64,000 bases of DNA, taken from Elusimicrobiota bacterium. Lineage in GTDB: Bacteria > Elusimicrobiota > UBA8919. A model generated the notes under the pieces. The model was not told the origin of the DNA and ran no database searches. It saw only the letters and a program-made list of their open reading frames with translations. The stretch lies in contig JAFGLF010000076.1 of the NCBI GenBank assembly GCA_016928195.1, positions 1-64,000 of the forward strand, read 5' to 3'. The position numbers and the translations under genes were made by a program. Of the stretch, positions 27,364 to 36,140 are shown piece by piece; position 1 is the first letter of the stretch, and every line of letters begins with the position of its first letter.

Positions 27364-27378
27364 GAGTTTTAATATAAT
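27350..27378 (+). promoter_or_regulatory. Promoter of the TMTC-like gene
   Basis: TTGATT (27350-27355), 17 nt, TATAAT (27373-27378) on the plus strand. It interleaves with the divergent minus-strand promoter at 27335-27363. Confidence 0.6.
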
Positions 27379-27404
27379 AAGAATATTAAAAAAGTCCTCA
27401 AATG

Positions 27405-27495
27405 ATTTACGAACCACACGAATATTACACCCAACGAATTCCACGAATAAAATTCATTCGGGGTATTTGTTATCATTAGTGTTATTCGTTACCAT
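27405..27495. repeat. ACACGAAT-type repeat in leader of TMTC-like gene
   Basis: Contains ACCACACGAATATTACAC, AACGAATTCCACGAATAAA, ATTCATTCGGGGTATTTG and TTAGTGTTATTCGTTACC just before the ATG. Similar ACACGAATAGATATTCGTG sequence lies at 63.68-63.74 kb. It is open in one frame, but the translation is not protein-like. Confidence 0.55.
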
Positions 27496-27496
27496 T

Positions 27497-29353
27497 ATGT
27501 ATAAAAAAACTATAATTTATTTGGTAGTACTTATAATAATACCCATAAGTGTTTATTTCAATTCATCTTTTAATAAATTTGCCTTTGATGATATACATAT
27601 TGTTGAAAAAAACCCGTTGATAAAAAATACCAAAAATATATTTTTACTCTTTAGAAAAGAATATGGAGCGGAAACAGCACATAAAGACAGCAAACTTTAC
27701 CGGCCTTTTATTATGGTGACATATCTGGTAACATATACTATTTTTGGCAGTGAGCCGTTATGGCATCATCTGGGCAATGTTTTGCTTCATACGGTTAATG
27801 TGCTTATAGTATTTTTTTTATGTAAGCAGATGCTTATTATTTTTTCGAAAAAAGCCGAGGTAGATACTTCTGCATTTCTCTGTGGGTTATTTTTTGCAGT
27901 TCATCCTGTATTAGTAGAATCGGTTGCCGGTATTGTCGGAAGAGCAGAGTTAATGACAGGATTCTTTTGTTTAGCGGCGTTTCTGCTTTATCTCAGAGGC
28001 AGGTTTTATTCATCTATGACATTTTTCTTTTGCGGACTTTTATCAAAGGAAACCGCTATTAGTTTATTCCCGCTGATTATTTTATATGAATTGTTTTTTA
28101 ATAAACGATTATCCAGAATAATCCCGGGATATTTTGCAGTAATACTGTTATATATACCTATAAGATTTCTTGCACTTGACGGACTTATCTCTGGAGAGAA
28201 AATATTTTATTTCAAAGAAGGTATTTTAACCAGAATCTTCACAATGGGAAAAGTTATGGTTTATTATATGAAACTTATGTTTATTCCTTATCCGCTGAAT
28301 CCTGATTGGGGAGTAAGCGGGGTAATATTAAAGTCGGACTCGATTATTGATCCATATGTTTTAATAAGCCTTTTAATTATTTTAGGTATATTTTTTCTTG
28401 CCTGGTTTCTGCTGAAGTCAAATCCGATAGTTACATTCTCGCTGTTATGGTTTTTTGTTTTTCTTCTGCCGGTATCTAATATTATACCTATTGGTGATTT
28501 AATGGCAGAAAGATTTTTATATTTACCTACTTTCGGATTTTGCCTGTTTGCAGGGGCCATGATTCCAAAATATAAAATACTTAAAAGAGCGGCCCCTGTT
28601 ATTTTGCTGCTTTTTGTGTTTATAACAATAAAACAAAATACTATCTGGAAAAACAATACTTCATTATGGAAATATGTTACCGAAAAATTCCCGAAGAACT
28701 GGCGGGCATATTGGGAATTAGGAAAATGTTACAGGGCTGAAGAAAATTATGCTGAGACAACCAGATTATTCGAAAAATCACTCGCCATCAGGGAAACGGA
28801 TTTAGTGTTGTTTGATTATGGTAATATACTACGCAGGCAGAATAATACTGTCGAGGCATTAAAGGTTTTCGATAAATATATTGTGATAAACAGAAATAAT
28901 CCGAAAGTATATTTAGAGAGGGCAAAATGCTTTAATGACATAAGGAATTATGAAAAAGCAAAGGATAATTTTGAAACAGCTATGCTGTTGTCTCCGGAAG
29001 ACGATAATGTTATTTACGAAACCGGCAGATTTTATTTATTGAGAAGTAATTGGCGCGTAGCAAAAGAGTATTTTGAAAAAGCAATCAGTATTAATAAAAA
29101 TAATGCCGGGGTTTTGGTGGGATTAGGTGTTTATTATTTCAAAATGGGAGAATTTAATAAAGCAAAAGGTTATTTTAGCAATGCACAGAGAATAGAACCC
29201 GATAATATGGAGGCAGCTTATAATTTAGTAGTTGTGAATATGGAACTTGGGGAAAAGGAAGAAGCGAAGCAATTATTTGAAAAGTTTAAGCAATTATTCC
29301 CAAACGATAAAAAAATTAAGCAGATGGAAGATAAGATATATGAAAAAGTTTAA
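27497..29353 (+). CDS. TMTC-like membrane protein with TPR repeats
   Basis: Of 618 residues, the first about 380 contain around nine hydrophobic segments and GT-C-type motifs: FDDIHIVEKNPLIK near the start (acidic pair after the first helix), YRPFIMVTYLVTY, and HPVLVESVAGIVGRAELMTGFF. These are characteristic of TMTC/DUF1736 O-mannosyltransferase-like proteins. The C-terminal part holds about six TPR units (for example WRAYWELGKCYRAEENYAETTRLFEKSLAI). It probably glycosylates exported proteins or lipids. I use the ATG at 27497; the longer ORF translates a repeat element. Confidence 0.88.
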   Translation: MYKKTIIYLVVLIIIPISVYFNSSFNKFAFDDIHIVEKNPLIKNTKNIFLLFRKEYGAETAHKDSKLYRPFIMVTYLVTYTIFGSEPLWHHLGNVLLHTVNVLIVFFLCKQMLIIFSKKAEVDTSAFLCGLFFAVHPVLVESVAGIVGRAELMTGFFCLAAFLLYLRGRFYSSMTFFFCGLLSKETAISLFPLIILYELFFNKRLSRIIPGYFAVILLYIPIRFLALDGLISGEKIFYFKEGILTRIFTMGKVMVYYMKLMFIPYPLNPDWGVSGVILKSDSIIDPYVLISLLIILGIFFLAWFLLKSNPIVTFSLLWFFVFLLPVSNIIPIGDLMAERFLYLPTFGFCLFAGAMIPKYKILKRAAPVILLLFVFITIKQNTIWKNNTSLWKYVTEKFPKNWRAYWELGKCYRAEENYAETTRLFEKSLAIRETDLVLFDYGNILRRQNNTVEALKVFDKYIVINRNNPKVYLERAKCFNDIRNYEKAKDNFETAMLLSPEDDNVIYETGRFYLLRSNWRVAKEYFEKAISINKNNAGVLVGLGVYYFKMGEFNKAKGYFSNAQRIEPDNMEAAYNLVVVNMELGEKEEAKQLFEKFKQLFPNDKKIKQMEDKIYEKV

Positions 29354-30242
29354 GATCGGATTAGCATTAGGCGGGGGCGGTGCCCGCGGACTCGCACATA
29401 TAGGTGTTTTACGGGTTCTTGAAAAAAATGGAATTATTCCTGATATTGTAACAGGCACGTCAATGGGTGCTATTATAGGCGCAATGTATTGCTACGGACT
29501 TTGTGCCGATGAAATAGAAAAAAAACTTAAAGAGTTCATGGATACGGATATTTATAAAGACCTGAAGTTTGAAAGTGTGCCGCAGGATAAATCAAAAAAT
29601 TTTATCAAAAATATTTATAACAAAATAAAACAAAAAATGATTTTTTATCTTTCAAGCGTAAAAATAGCTTTTTTGGAAAAATCAGCGCTTGATTCAATGA
29701 TAGCATACTTTTTACCTGACATTGATTTTTGTGATTTAAAGATTCCGTTTGCCTGTGTTGCAGTAGATATTTCACACAATAAAGAAATTGTGATGAAAGA
29801 AGGCCCTATATGGGAAGCAGTCTTATCAAGTATTTCGATCCCCGGAGTTATGCCTCCAGTAAAGGTCAAAGGACATATTTTTGTTGACGGCGGCGCTGTC
29901 CAGATGATTCCCTTGAATGCTGTACGGGATATGGGCTGTGATTTTTCTATAGGGGTTGATGTCAGTGCCGATATCCCGGAAATATCAGAAAATGATCTAA
30001 GAAATGCATTTGATATCACTCATCATACAAGCGATATAGCCCTTTCAGTTTTAAAACAGATTCAAATTAAAGATGCTGATTTTTTACTATCACCGCCTGT
30101 GGGAGGTATAAAGTGGTTTGAGTTAAAAAGATTTAGTGAGTGTATTATCGCCGGAGAGAAGGAAACAATAGCAAAAATTCCGGAACTTAAGAATAGAATA
30201 AAAAGCAAACGATCCCGGACATTTTTAAAAAGAATATTTTAA
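29340..30242 (+). CDS. Patatin-like phospholipase family protein (RssA-like)
   Basis: This 300-residue serine hydrolase shows the patatin signature: oxyanion loop LALGGGGARGLAHIGVLR, nucleophile elbow GTSMGAI (GxSxG) and the Asp of the dyad in FVDGGAVQM. It is predicted to be a cytoplasmic esterase or phospholipase A; no signal peptide. I start at the ATG at 29340 (MKKFKIGLALGG), which overlaps the end of the TMTC-like gene by 14 nt and implies translational coupling. The longer ORF lies out of frame within the TPR region. Confidence 0.92.
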   Translation: MKKFKIGLALGGGGARGLAHIGVLRVLEKNGIIPDIVTGTSMGAIIGAMYCYGLCADEIEKKLKEFMDTDIYKDLKFESVPQDKSKNFIKNIYNKIKQKMIFYLSSVKIAFLEKSALDSMIAYFLPDIDFCDLKIPFACVAVDISHNKEIVMKEGPIWEAVLSSISIPGVMPPVKVKGHIFVDGGAVQMIPLNAVRDMGCDFSIGVDVSADIPEISENDLRNAFDITHHTSDIALSVLKQIQIKDADFLLSPPVGGIKWFELKRFSECIIAGEKETIAKIPELKNRIKSKRSRTFLKRIF

Positions 30243-30279
30243 AAATGAAAGATACTCCTTGTTGTTTTATGGTTTTTTA

Positions 30280-30308
30280 TTGACAAAAGGGTATAAATAA
30301 GGTAAAAT
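30280..30308 (+). promoter_or_regulatory. Promoter of rpmH
   Basis: TTGACA (30280-30285), 17 nt, TAAAAT (30303-30308). The first 15 nt, TTGACAAAAGGGTAT, are identical to the rplM promoter at 47902. The -10 lies only 9 nt before the rpmH ATG. Confidence 0.8.
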
Positions 30309-30317
30309 TATAGTCTT

Positions 30318-30452
30318 ATGAAACCAACATTTAAGCCAAATGTAAGAAAACGGAAGAAGCACATTGGGTTCAGGGCAAGAATGAAAACTGCTGCCGGCAG
30401 GAAGATATTAAGCCGCCGTAGAAGAAAAGGAAGATACAAACTAACGGTTTGA
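30318..30452 (+). CDS. rpmH: Ribosomal protein bL34
   Basis: A 44-residue basic protein, absent from the ORF track because of its length. It starts [20 protein letters not shown] and ends [12 protein letters not shown], typical of L34 (RKRKxxGFRxRMxTxxGRxxLxxRRxKGRxxLTV). It begins the canonical rpmH-rnpA-yidD-yidC-jag-mnmE order. There is no Shine-Dalgarno sequence, and the -10 element sits 9 nt before the ATG, so the mRNA may be nearly leaderless. Confidence 0.96.
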   Translation: MKPTFKPNVRKRKKHIGFRARMKTAAGRKILSRRRRKGRYKLTV

Positions 30453-30456
30453 TGAA

Positions 30457-30801
30457 ATGGCTCTTTCAAGAAAGAACCGTTTAACCAGGAAAGATAATTT
30501 TCTCAGAATAAAGAAATACGGGAAAAGAGTTGTTTCTAACGGGCTTATCTGCTATATTTATCCCAATAACAGCAAAGTTTCAAGGTTAGCCGTAGTGGCA
30601 TCCTCAAAATCGGGAATTGCCTGTAATCGGAACCGCCTAAAACGGTGTATACGGGAGGAGTTTCGATTGAATATGCAGCATTTTACCCGCAATGCGGATG
30701 TTATTGTTTTTGCACAAAAGGATGCTGTATCTTTGATAAGTCATACTAAAGTTAGAAAATATTTTCTGAATGTACTAAAGGAATCAAAGATTTTAAATTA
30801 A
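30457..30801 (+). CDS. rnpA: Ribonuclease P protein component
   Basis: Protein subunit of RNase P, which matures tRNA 5' ends. The 114 residues contain the start [21 protein letters not shown] and the signature [16 protein letters not shown] (RNRxKR-xxRE). The middle strand [21 protein letters not shown] matches the family's GxxVSKKVGxAVxRNRxKR. It starts 4 nt after rpmH. Confidence 0.95.
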   Translation: MALSRKNRLTRKDNFLRIKKYGKRVVSNGLICYIYPNNSKVSRLAVVASSKSGIACNRNRLKRCIREEFRLNMQHFTRNADVIVFAQKDAVSLISHTKVRKYFLNVLKESKILN

Positions 30802-30802
30802 A

Positions 30803-31009
30803 ATGAAACAATTATCGGTCTTCGTTATTAAAATATATCAGATTGTTTTTTATATATTCCCGCGACGCTGCAGATTTTATCCAAGCTGTTCGCAGTATGC
30901 GGTTGAGGCAATAGAAAAGTTTGGTTTTTTGAAGGGATGGCTGCTGGCAATAAAAAGAATTTTTAAGTGCGGCCCATGGCATCCCGGCGGATATGACCCG
31001 GTAGATTAG
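30803..31009 (+). CDS. yidD: Membrane protein insertion efficiency factor YidD
   Basis: This 68-residue protein has the signature [19 protein letters not shown] and ends [10 protein letters not shown] (canonical HPGGxDPVP). An N-terminal amphipathic/hydrophobic segment ([17 protein letters not shown]) peripherally binds the membrane. It assists YidC insertion. It lies in the standard position between rnpA (1 nt gap) and yidC. Confidence 0.96.
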   Translation: MKQLSVFVIKIYQIVFYIFPRRCRFYPSCSQYAVEAIEKFGFLKGWLLAIKRIFKCGPWHPGGYDPVD

Positions 31010-31039
31010 AGATTACGGATTAAGGGATAGGGATTAAGG

Positions 31040-32596
31040 ATGGAAAAAAGGACTTTGGTAGCAATAATTTTATCATTAGCAATACTTTTTATATGGCAGG
31101 CAATATTTAGGCCGAAACACACCCAGATATCTTCGACATCTACAGGATCTGGTGAAACAACAAAGATAGTACCATCAGAACCTGGTGCACAGCCAGATCA
31201 TCCGCAGCTTATAGAATCTGTTGCCAAGCAGTCGTTAAGAGTAAAAGGTCCGGCTAAAACGATTCAGATTGAAACTGACAAGATGGTTTATGTTTTAAGT
31301 GAAGATGAGGCTTCGCTTGTTCACTGCTTTTTAAAAGAAGAGATGTTAAAAGAAAAAACAACTGTTGACCTGGTTTTAAACGGTAAATTGCTGAATGATA
31401 AAAATACCGGACAGTGGACATATGTACCGCAAGAGGCCGCCCTGTATCAGGTCAATTTTATAAGAACCATAGGTAATTTTAATATTGAAAAGACGTTTAA
31501 TTTTGATAACAATTCCTACCTGGTCGGTATAAAATATATTGTTACGAATATGACCGGAGTCTCTCAAAGTTTTAATGGTTTGACATTGTCAATTGGCCCC
31601 GGGCTTGGTACTGATATAAAAGGATTAAAGGATAACAAACGGCTTTTGCGTGCGATTTCTTATGTACATAAAAAAGTTGAAAAACTCGATTTTGACGATG
31701 GAGATAGCTGCACTTTTTCAGATAAGAAGTGGGCTGGCTTGGACAATCGCTATTTTCTTTCAGTTTTTCTTAGAACAAAGGATGGATTTAATAAAGTAGA
31801 AACCGAAAAAGTTGAGAAATTGCCGGTTCTGGGAATAACTACCGGGAAGATTGATTTTTCGCCGAATGGTAAGAAATTCTTTTCAACGATTTCTTATACA
31901 GGGCCTAAAGGATACAAACATCTGCAGGGGATAAAAATTGATGATATGAACCTGGAACTTGAGAAAGCAATTGATTTTGGTTTCTTCAGTGATTTGGGCA
32001 AGCTGGCGTTTAAAGTTCTAAACTACCTTTATAAAGTAACAAAGAATTACGGCTGGGCCATTTTTATAATTTCCATTTTTCTTAATATTATATTTTTTCC
32101 GCTTTCCAAGAAATCATTTCGGTCCGCACAGGCGATGAAATCTGTCCAGACAGATGTAAAGGCCCTTCAGGCAAGATATAAGAATGACCCAAAAAAAATG
32201 AATACTGAAGTATGGGCACTTTATAAAGCAAGAGGTGTTAACCCGTTTAGCGGCTGTCTTCCTATGCTGGTACAGCTGCCGATTTTCTTTGCACTTTTTA
32301 CAATGTTAAGAAATGCCTATGAACTTCGCGGGGCACCCTGGATTTTCTGGATAACTGATTTATCGGCAAAAGACCCATATTATATACTACCAATTATGAT
32401 GGGCGCAGGAATGTTTTTACAGCAGAAAATGACAGGGGCGGCATCAGACCCGACACAGAAACAAATGATGATATTTATGCCTGTAATATTTACAGTATTG
32501 TTTTTAGGTTTTCCTTCAGGGCTGGTACTTTACTGGTTAACCAACAGCATTGTAACGATTCTCGAACAGTGGCTGATATTTAAAAAAGCAAAATAG
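31040..32596 (+). CDS. yidC: Membrane protein insertase YidC
   Basis: Inserts and folds inner-membrane proteins. The 518 residues are of the long Gram-negative type: an N-terminal transmembrane helix (TLVAIILSLAILFIWQAIF), a periplasmic beta-domain of about 300 residues, then the conserved 60KD_IMP core (YGWAIFIISIFLNIIFFPLSKKSFRSAQAMK, NPFSGCLPMLVQLPIFFALF) and the final helices PSGLVLYWLTNSIVTILEQ. The large periplasmic domain supports a diderm envelope. Confidence 0.95.
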   Translation: MEKRTLVAIILSLAILFIWQAIFRPKHTQISSTSTGSGETTKIVPSEPGAQPDHPQLIESVAKQSLRVKGPAKTIQIETDKMVYVLSEDEASLVHCFLKEEMLKEKTTVDLVLNGKLLNDKNTGQWTYVPQEAALYQVNFIRTIGNFNIEKTFNFDNNSYLVGIKYIVTNMTGVSQSFNGLTLSIGPGLGTDIKGLKDNKRLLRAISYVHKKVEKLDFDDGDSCTFSDKKWAGLDNRYFLSVFLRTKDGFNKVETEKVEKLPVLGITTGKIDFSPNGKKFFSTISYTGPKGYKHLQGIKIDDMNLELEKAIDFGFFSDLGKLAFKVLNYLYKVTKNYGWAIFIISIFLNIIFFPLSKKSFRSAQAMKSVQTDVKALQARYKNDPKKMNTEVWALYKARGVNPFSGCLPMLVQLPIFFALFTMLRNAYELRGAPWIFWITDLSAKDPYYILPIMMGAGMFLQQKMTGAASDPTQKQMMIFMPVIFTVLFLGFPSGLVLYWLTNSIVTILEQWLIFKKAK

Positions 32597-32622
32597 AAAC
32601 GTTGAAAAAGGCTTCAACAGTT

Positions 32623-32711
32623 TTGATTACACAGATTTTAGAAGACGATTACACAGATAATATTGACAGGATTTAATCTGTGTAATCTGTAATTAAATCG
32701 GTGTAATCAGG
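32623..32711. repeat. GATTACACAGATT repeat between yidC and jag
   Basis: Two direct copies (TTGATTACACAGATTTTAGA, CGATTACACAGATAAT) are followed by inverted copies (AATCTGTGTAATCTG, ATCGGTGTAATCAG). The same family lies at 125-193 and near 24.1 kb. Confidence 0.7.
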
Positions 32712-32743
32712 CATAATAAATATTATGCCGGGGGGAGTTTATT

Positions 32744-33409
32744 ATGAGAAAAGAAGTTGAGATAACAGGCAAGACAGCAAATGCAGCAATAGAGAAAGGA
32801 TTAGAAGAACTAGGACTTGAAAAAAAAGATGTGGAGATTAAAATTCTAGATGAAGGTAAATCAGGACTATTCGGATTGATGGGATCCACCCCTGCAAGAA
32901 TAAAAATGTCGGTAAAAGATACTGCTCGTCTTTCCGGGAAAGGCAGAAAATCTTCAAATACTGCTTCCGAATTGCCAAAAAATGCTGCAGAAATATTATC
33001 GGAGATTTTTAAGTTATCCGGTTTTAAAACCAAAGTAGCAGCAGAGGTTACATCAATGGGTTCTGTTTTAAATGTTTCAAGCGATGATAGTGCAATTCTC
33101 ATAGGCCGCCAGGGTCAAACAATGAGGGCTCTTGAATACATAATGAGGTTAATTTTAAGTAAACAGGAAGGCAAGGGTGTAAAAGTTGCCATCAATGTGA
33201 ACGGTTATTTAGATAAAAAGAATGAAAAAATTATCCAAAAAGCAAAAGAACTTGAAAAGAAAGTAAAAGAAAAAGGCGGCCCTATAAGTATAAAACTCTC
33301 TGCAAGTGAACGAAAGATAATACATATGGAACTTCAAAATAGTCCGTATGTGGAAACGGTTTCCGAAGGTGTAGGTGACGATAGGAAACTTATTGTAAGA
33401 CCGAAGTAA
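32744..33409 (+). CDS. jag: Jag/KhpB family RNA-binding protein
   Basis: This 221-residue protein has an N-terminal Jag-N domain (VEITGKTANAAIEKGLEELG, then KSGLFGLMGSTPARI), a central KH domain (LIGRQGQTMRALEYIMRLI) and a C-terminal R3H domain (LSASERKIIHMELQNSPYVETVSEG). It binds RNA and in other bacteria influences cell wall and division gene expression. A strong GGGGGGAG-type site precedes it. It lies between yidC and mnmE, the usual location. Confidence 0.95.
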   Translation: MRKEVEITGKTANAAIEKGLEELGLEKKDVEIKILDEGKSGLFGLMGSTPARIKMSVKDTARLSGKGRKSSNTASELPKNAAEILSEIFKLSGFKTKVAAEVTSMGSVLNVSSDDSAILIGRQGQTMRALEYIMRLILSKQEGKGVKVAINVNGYLDKKNEKIIQKAKELEKKVKEKGGPISIKLSASERKIIHMELQNSPYVETVSEGVGDDRKLIVRPK

Positions 33410-33488
33410 GCATATACCTCCCACCTGCTTATATACCAGAGGTGGAAGGGGTGTATATCAGTTTTAATATTTGAAAGCAGGTGTTGGG

Positions 33489-34868
33489 GTGAAAATAAAT
33501 TCTGATGATACGATTGCTGCAATTTCAACTCTCATTGGTGAATCCGGCATAGGGATAGTACGCCTTAGCGGCAAAAATTCAATAAAAATTGTCTCCAAAA
33601 TCTTCCGACCAAACTCACAAAAAACCGTAAATACCCTGGCCACACATACCGTCAATCTCGGTAAAATACTGGATAAAAAAAAATTTATAGATGAAGTACT
33701 TCTTACGGTAATGAAAGCGCCAAAATCATATACGCGCGAAGATGTTGTTGAAATTTCTTGTCACGGCGGGATAGCAGCACTTAAGAAAACACTTGAACTC
33801 TGTTTAAAACATGGCGCGCGTATTGCAGAACCCGGTGAATTTACAAAACGGGCATATTTAAATGGTCGTATTGATTTATCACAGGCCGAAGCAGTATGCG
33901 ATATAATAAAGGCAAAAACAGATGTAGCATTGTCCTGTGCGGTAAACCAGCTTCATGGTACATTAACCGATATAATTAATGAACAAAAAAGTAAAATTGT
34001 GGACATGCTGGCTACAATAGAGGTATCAATTGATTATTCGGAGGATGAAATCCCCCAAAGAGATGATACTGGGACAGTTAAAAAAATAAATGATGCCGAA
34101 AAACCGCTGAAAAAGATACTTTCAACTTTCCAGACCGGCAGGATTTTCCAGGAAGGTGTTAGAACTGCTATTATAGGGAAACCCAACGTTGGGAAATCAT
34201 CATTGCTAAATGTACTCGCCGGGCAGGAAAAGGCAATAGTTACGGAGGTCCCAGGGACAACCAGAGATATTATAGAAGAGACTATAAATGTTTTTGGTAT
34301 TCCGCTTATTTTGACGGATACTGCGGGGATCAGAGGACACAGCCAGAATATTGTGGAAAAAAAGGGAATAGAGAAAACAAAAAAGATATTGAACAATGCA
34401 GATTTGATTTTATTTGTTTTAGATTCATCAAACAAATTTTCACCTGAAGATTTCCACATTGCTGAAATGCTTGTTTCAAAAAAGGTTATTTTGGTTTTAA
34501 ACAAATCAGATCTCCCCAGTAAAATTGGAAACATTTTAGAACTTAAACTTGATGCTTCAGTTGTTAAAGTATCTGCTATAAGAAACGAAGGTATAGAAAA
34601 GCTTAAAAGAGTTATTTATAATCTGTTTATAAAAGGGAATATAAACACCAGTGAATTTTTTATAACAAATACTAGACACAAAACATTAATAGAAAATGCG
34701 ATAAATGCACTTGAGAAGGCAAAGAATTCATGTATATCCGGTGCCTCAGAAGAATTTATTGCACTGGATCTGAGGGCCGCACTGAATTGTTTGGGTGAGA
34801 TTACTGGGGAAGTACCGACGGAAGAAATACTTAACAGAATTTTCTCCAATTTTTGTGTTGGGAAATAA
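33489..34868 (+). CDS. mnmE: tRNA modification GTPase MnmE
   Basis: With MnmG it installs the carboxymethylaminomethyl group at U34 of certain tRNAs. The 459 residues have an N-terminal tetrahydrofolate-binding domain (DTIAAISTLIGESGIGIVRLSG), a helical domain, an inserted GTPase domain (GKPNVGKSSLLN, TTRDIIEE, DTAG, NKSD) and the conserved C-terminal FCVGK with the active-site Cys. I take GTG at 33489 (MKINSDDTIAAIS), which aligns with typical starts. The track's TTG at 33471 would add six residues. mnmG lies 4 kb downstream. Confidence 0.95.
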   Translation: MKINSDDTIAAISTLIGESGIGIVRLSGKNSIKIVSKIFRPNSQKTVNTLATHTVNLGKILDKKKFIDEVLLTVMKAPKSYTREDVVEISCHGGIAALKKTLELCLKHGARIAEPGEFTKRAYLNGRIDLSQAEAVCDIIKAKTDVALSCAVNQLHGTLTDIINEQKSKIVDMLATIEVSIDYSEDEIPQRDDTGTVKKINDAEKPLKKILSTFQTGRIFQEGVRTAIIGKPNVGKSSLLNVLAGQEKAIVTEVPGTTRDIIEETINVFGIPLILTDTAGIRGHSQNIVEKKGIEKTKKILNNADLILFVLDSSNKFSPEDFHIAEMLVSKKVILVLNKSDLPSKIGNILELKLDASVVKVSAIRNEGIEKLKRVIYNLFIKGNINTSEFFITNTRHKTLIENAINALEKAKNSCISGASEEFIALDLRAALNCLGEITGEVPTEEILNRIFSNFCVGK

Positions 34869-34919
34869 GAAATATGTTTTACCCCAGACGGTTATCCGGA
34901 AGGAAATGCGGGATGAAAA

Positions 34920-36140
34920 ATGAATAGAAAGATAAAAATAATTTCCTGGTCATTGTATGATTTTGGAAATACAATATTTTCAATGAATATTGTATCAATG
35001 TATTTTGCTCTATGGATTGTTGTGGATAAAGGGGGTAAGGATATTTTTTATAGTATGGCTCTTTCTATATCAACATTTTTTATAGTACTTCTTATGCCGA
35101 TTCTTGGCGTAATTTCAGATGACTATAAAAGAAGAATGCCTTTTTTGATTTTTTTTACAGTTTTATGTGTAATTTTTACCGGATTAATAGGTATTTTTAA
35201 TGATATTTTTTTAGGGCTTTTATTTTTCGGAATAGCTAATTTTTTTTACCATACTTCATTGGTTTTTTATGATGCATTAATACCTCAGATCGCGGGAAGT
35301 CCCGATAAAATAGGCAAAGTGTCAGGATATGGTGTAGCATTCGGTTATCTCGGTGCTATATTGGGGCTTTTAATGGTAAAACCGTTCGTTGAAGCATATG
35401 GCAGGAGCGGAGCATTCATCCCTACGGCAGTTATGTTTTTAATTTTTTCACTCCCGCTGTTTTTTTTAATAAAAGATACTGAAAAACAAAAGATCTCATT
35501 CTCCGGGATTAATGCAAAACTCATCCCTGCAATCAAAAAACTTATACAGCCATTCAAAGAAATAAGAGCCTATGAATCAGTTTTTATGTTTTTACTTGCA
35601 AATTTTCTTTACTGTGATACCATAAATACGATTATTGCATTTATGGCTATATATGCAAGTAAAGTTATAGGATTCAGTAACGTCGGCCTTATAAATTTTT
35701 TTATTTTATCTACGGTATCGGCAATTATAACTTCATATTTTTGGGGACTGCTTACTGACAAGATAGGTGCAAAAGAATCACTGACATTGGTTCTTATAAC
35801 ATGGTGTATTGCACTTTTACTTGCGATTTTAAGTTTTAAAGATACAATATTTTGGATAGTTGGCGTTATTTCCGGTGCTGCACTGGCAGGGGTCTGGGTA
35901 ACCAGCAGGGTATTGATTGTAAAATTATCACCTCCTGATAAGTTGGGACAGTTTTTGGGGTTTTACGGATTGACTGAGAAAGTTTCAGCAATAGTAGGGC
36001 CTCTTATATGGGGATTGGCTGTTTTGGTATTTGAACCACTAGGCATAATCAGATACAGGATTGCTGTCGGGATTTTAATGGTTTTTATATTAGCAAGTAT
36101 TTTTATTCTTCAGAAGGTTAATTATGAAAAAGACAGTTAA
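34920..36140 (+). CDS. UMF1-family MFS transporter (Atg22-like)
   Basis: This 406-residue protein has about twelve hydrophobic segments and the N-terminal signature SWSLYDFGNTIFSMNIVSMYFALW (W-x-LYDFANS-like), characteristic of the vacuole-effluxer Atg22-like/UMF1 branch of the major facilitator superfamily. The loop after helix 2 has DDYKRRMPF, and GLLTDKIGAKESL repeats the MFS loop in the second half. The substrate is unknown; relatives export amino acids or are uncharacterised. It follows mnmE and overlaps the next gene by 17 nt. Confidence 0.85.
   Translation: MNRKIKIISWSLYDFGNTIFSMNIVSMYFALWIVVDKGGKDIFYSMALSISTFFIVLLMPILGVISDDYKRRMPFLIFFTVLCVIFTGLIGIFNDIFLGLLFFGIANFFYHTSLVFYDALIPQIAGSPDKIGKVSGYGVAFGYLGAILGLLMVKPFVEAYGRSGAFIPTAVMFLIFSLPLFFLIKDTEKQKISFSGINAKLIPAIKKLIQPFKEIRAYESVFMFLLANFLYCDTINTIIAFMAIYASKVIGFSNVGLINFFILSTVSAIITSYFWGLLTDKIGAKESLTLVLITWCIALLLAILSFKDTIFWIVGVISGAALAGVWVTSRVLIVKLSPPDKLGQFLGFYGLTEKVSAIVGPLIWGLAVLVFEPLGIIRYRIAVGILMVFILASIFILQKVNYEKDS

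Noticed and set aside
27357-27378. TTGACA followed by TATAAT
   Set aside because: The spacer is only 10 nt, too short for a promoter; TTGATT-N17-TATAAT using the same -10 is the better reading.
27350-27496. N-terminal extension of the TMTC-like ORF
   Set aside because: It translates an ACACGAAT repeat; the membrane protein proper starts at the ATG at 27497.
32623-32711. Possible CRISPR array from repeated GATTACACAGATT units
   Set aside because: Copies differ in orientation and sequence, spacing is irregular and no cas genes are present; this is a dispersed repeat. No CRISPR array was seen in the window.
33464-34849. Minus-strand ORFs opposite mnmE
   Set aside because: They are shadows of mnmE without family features.
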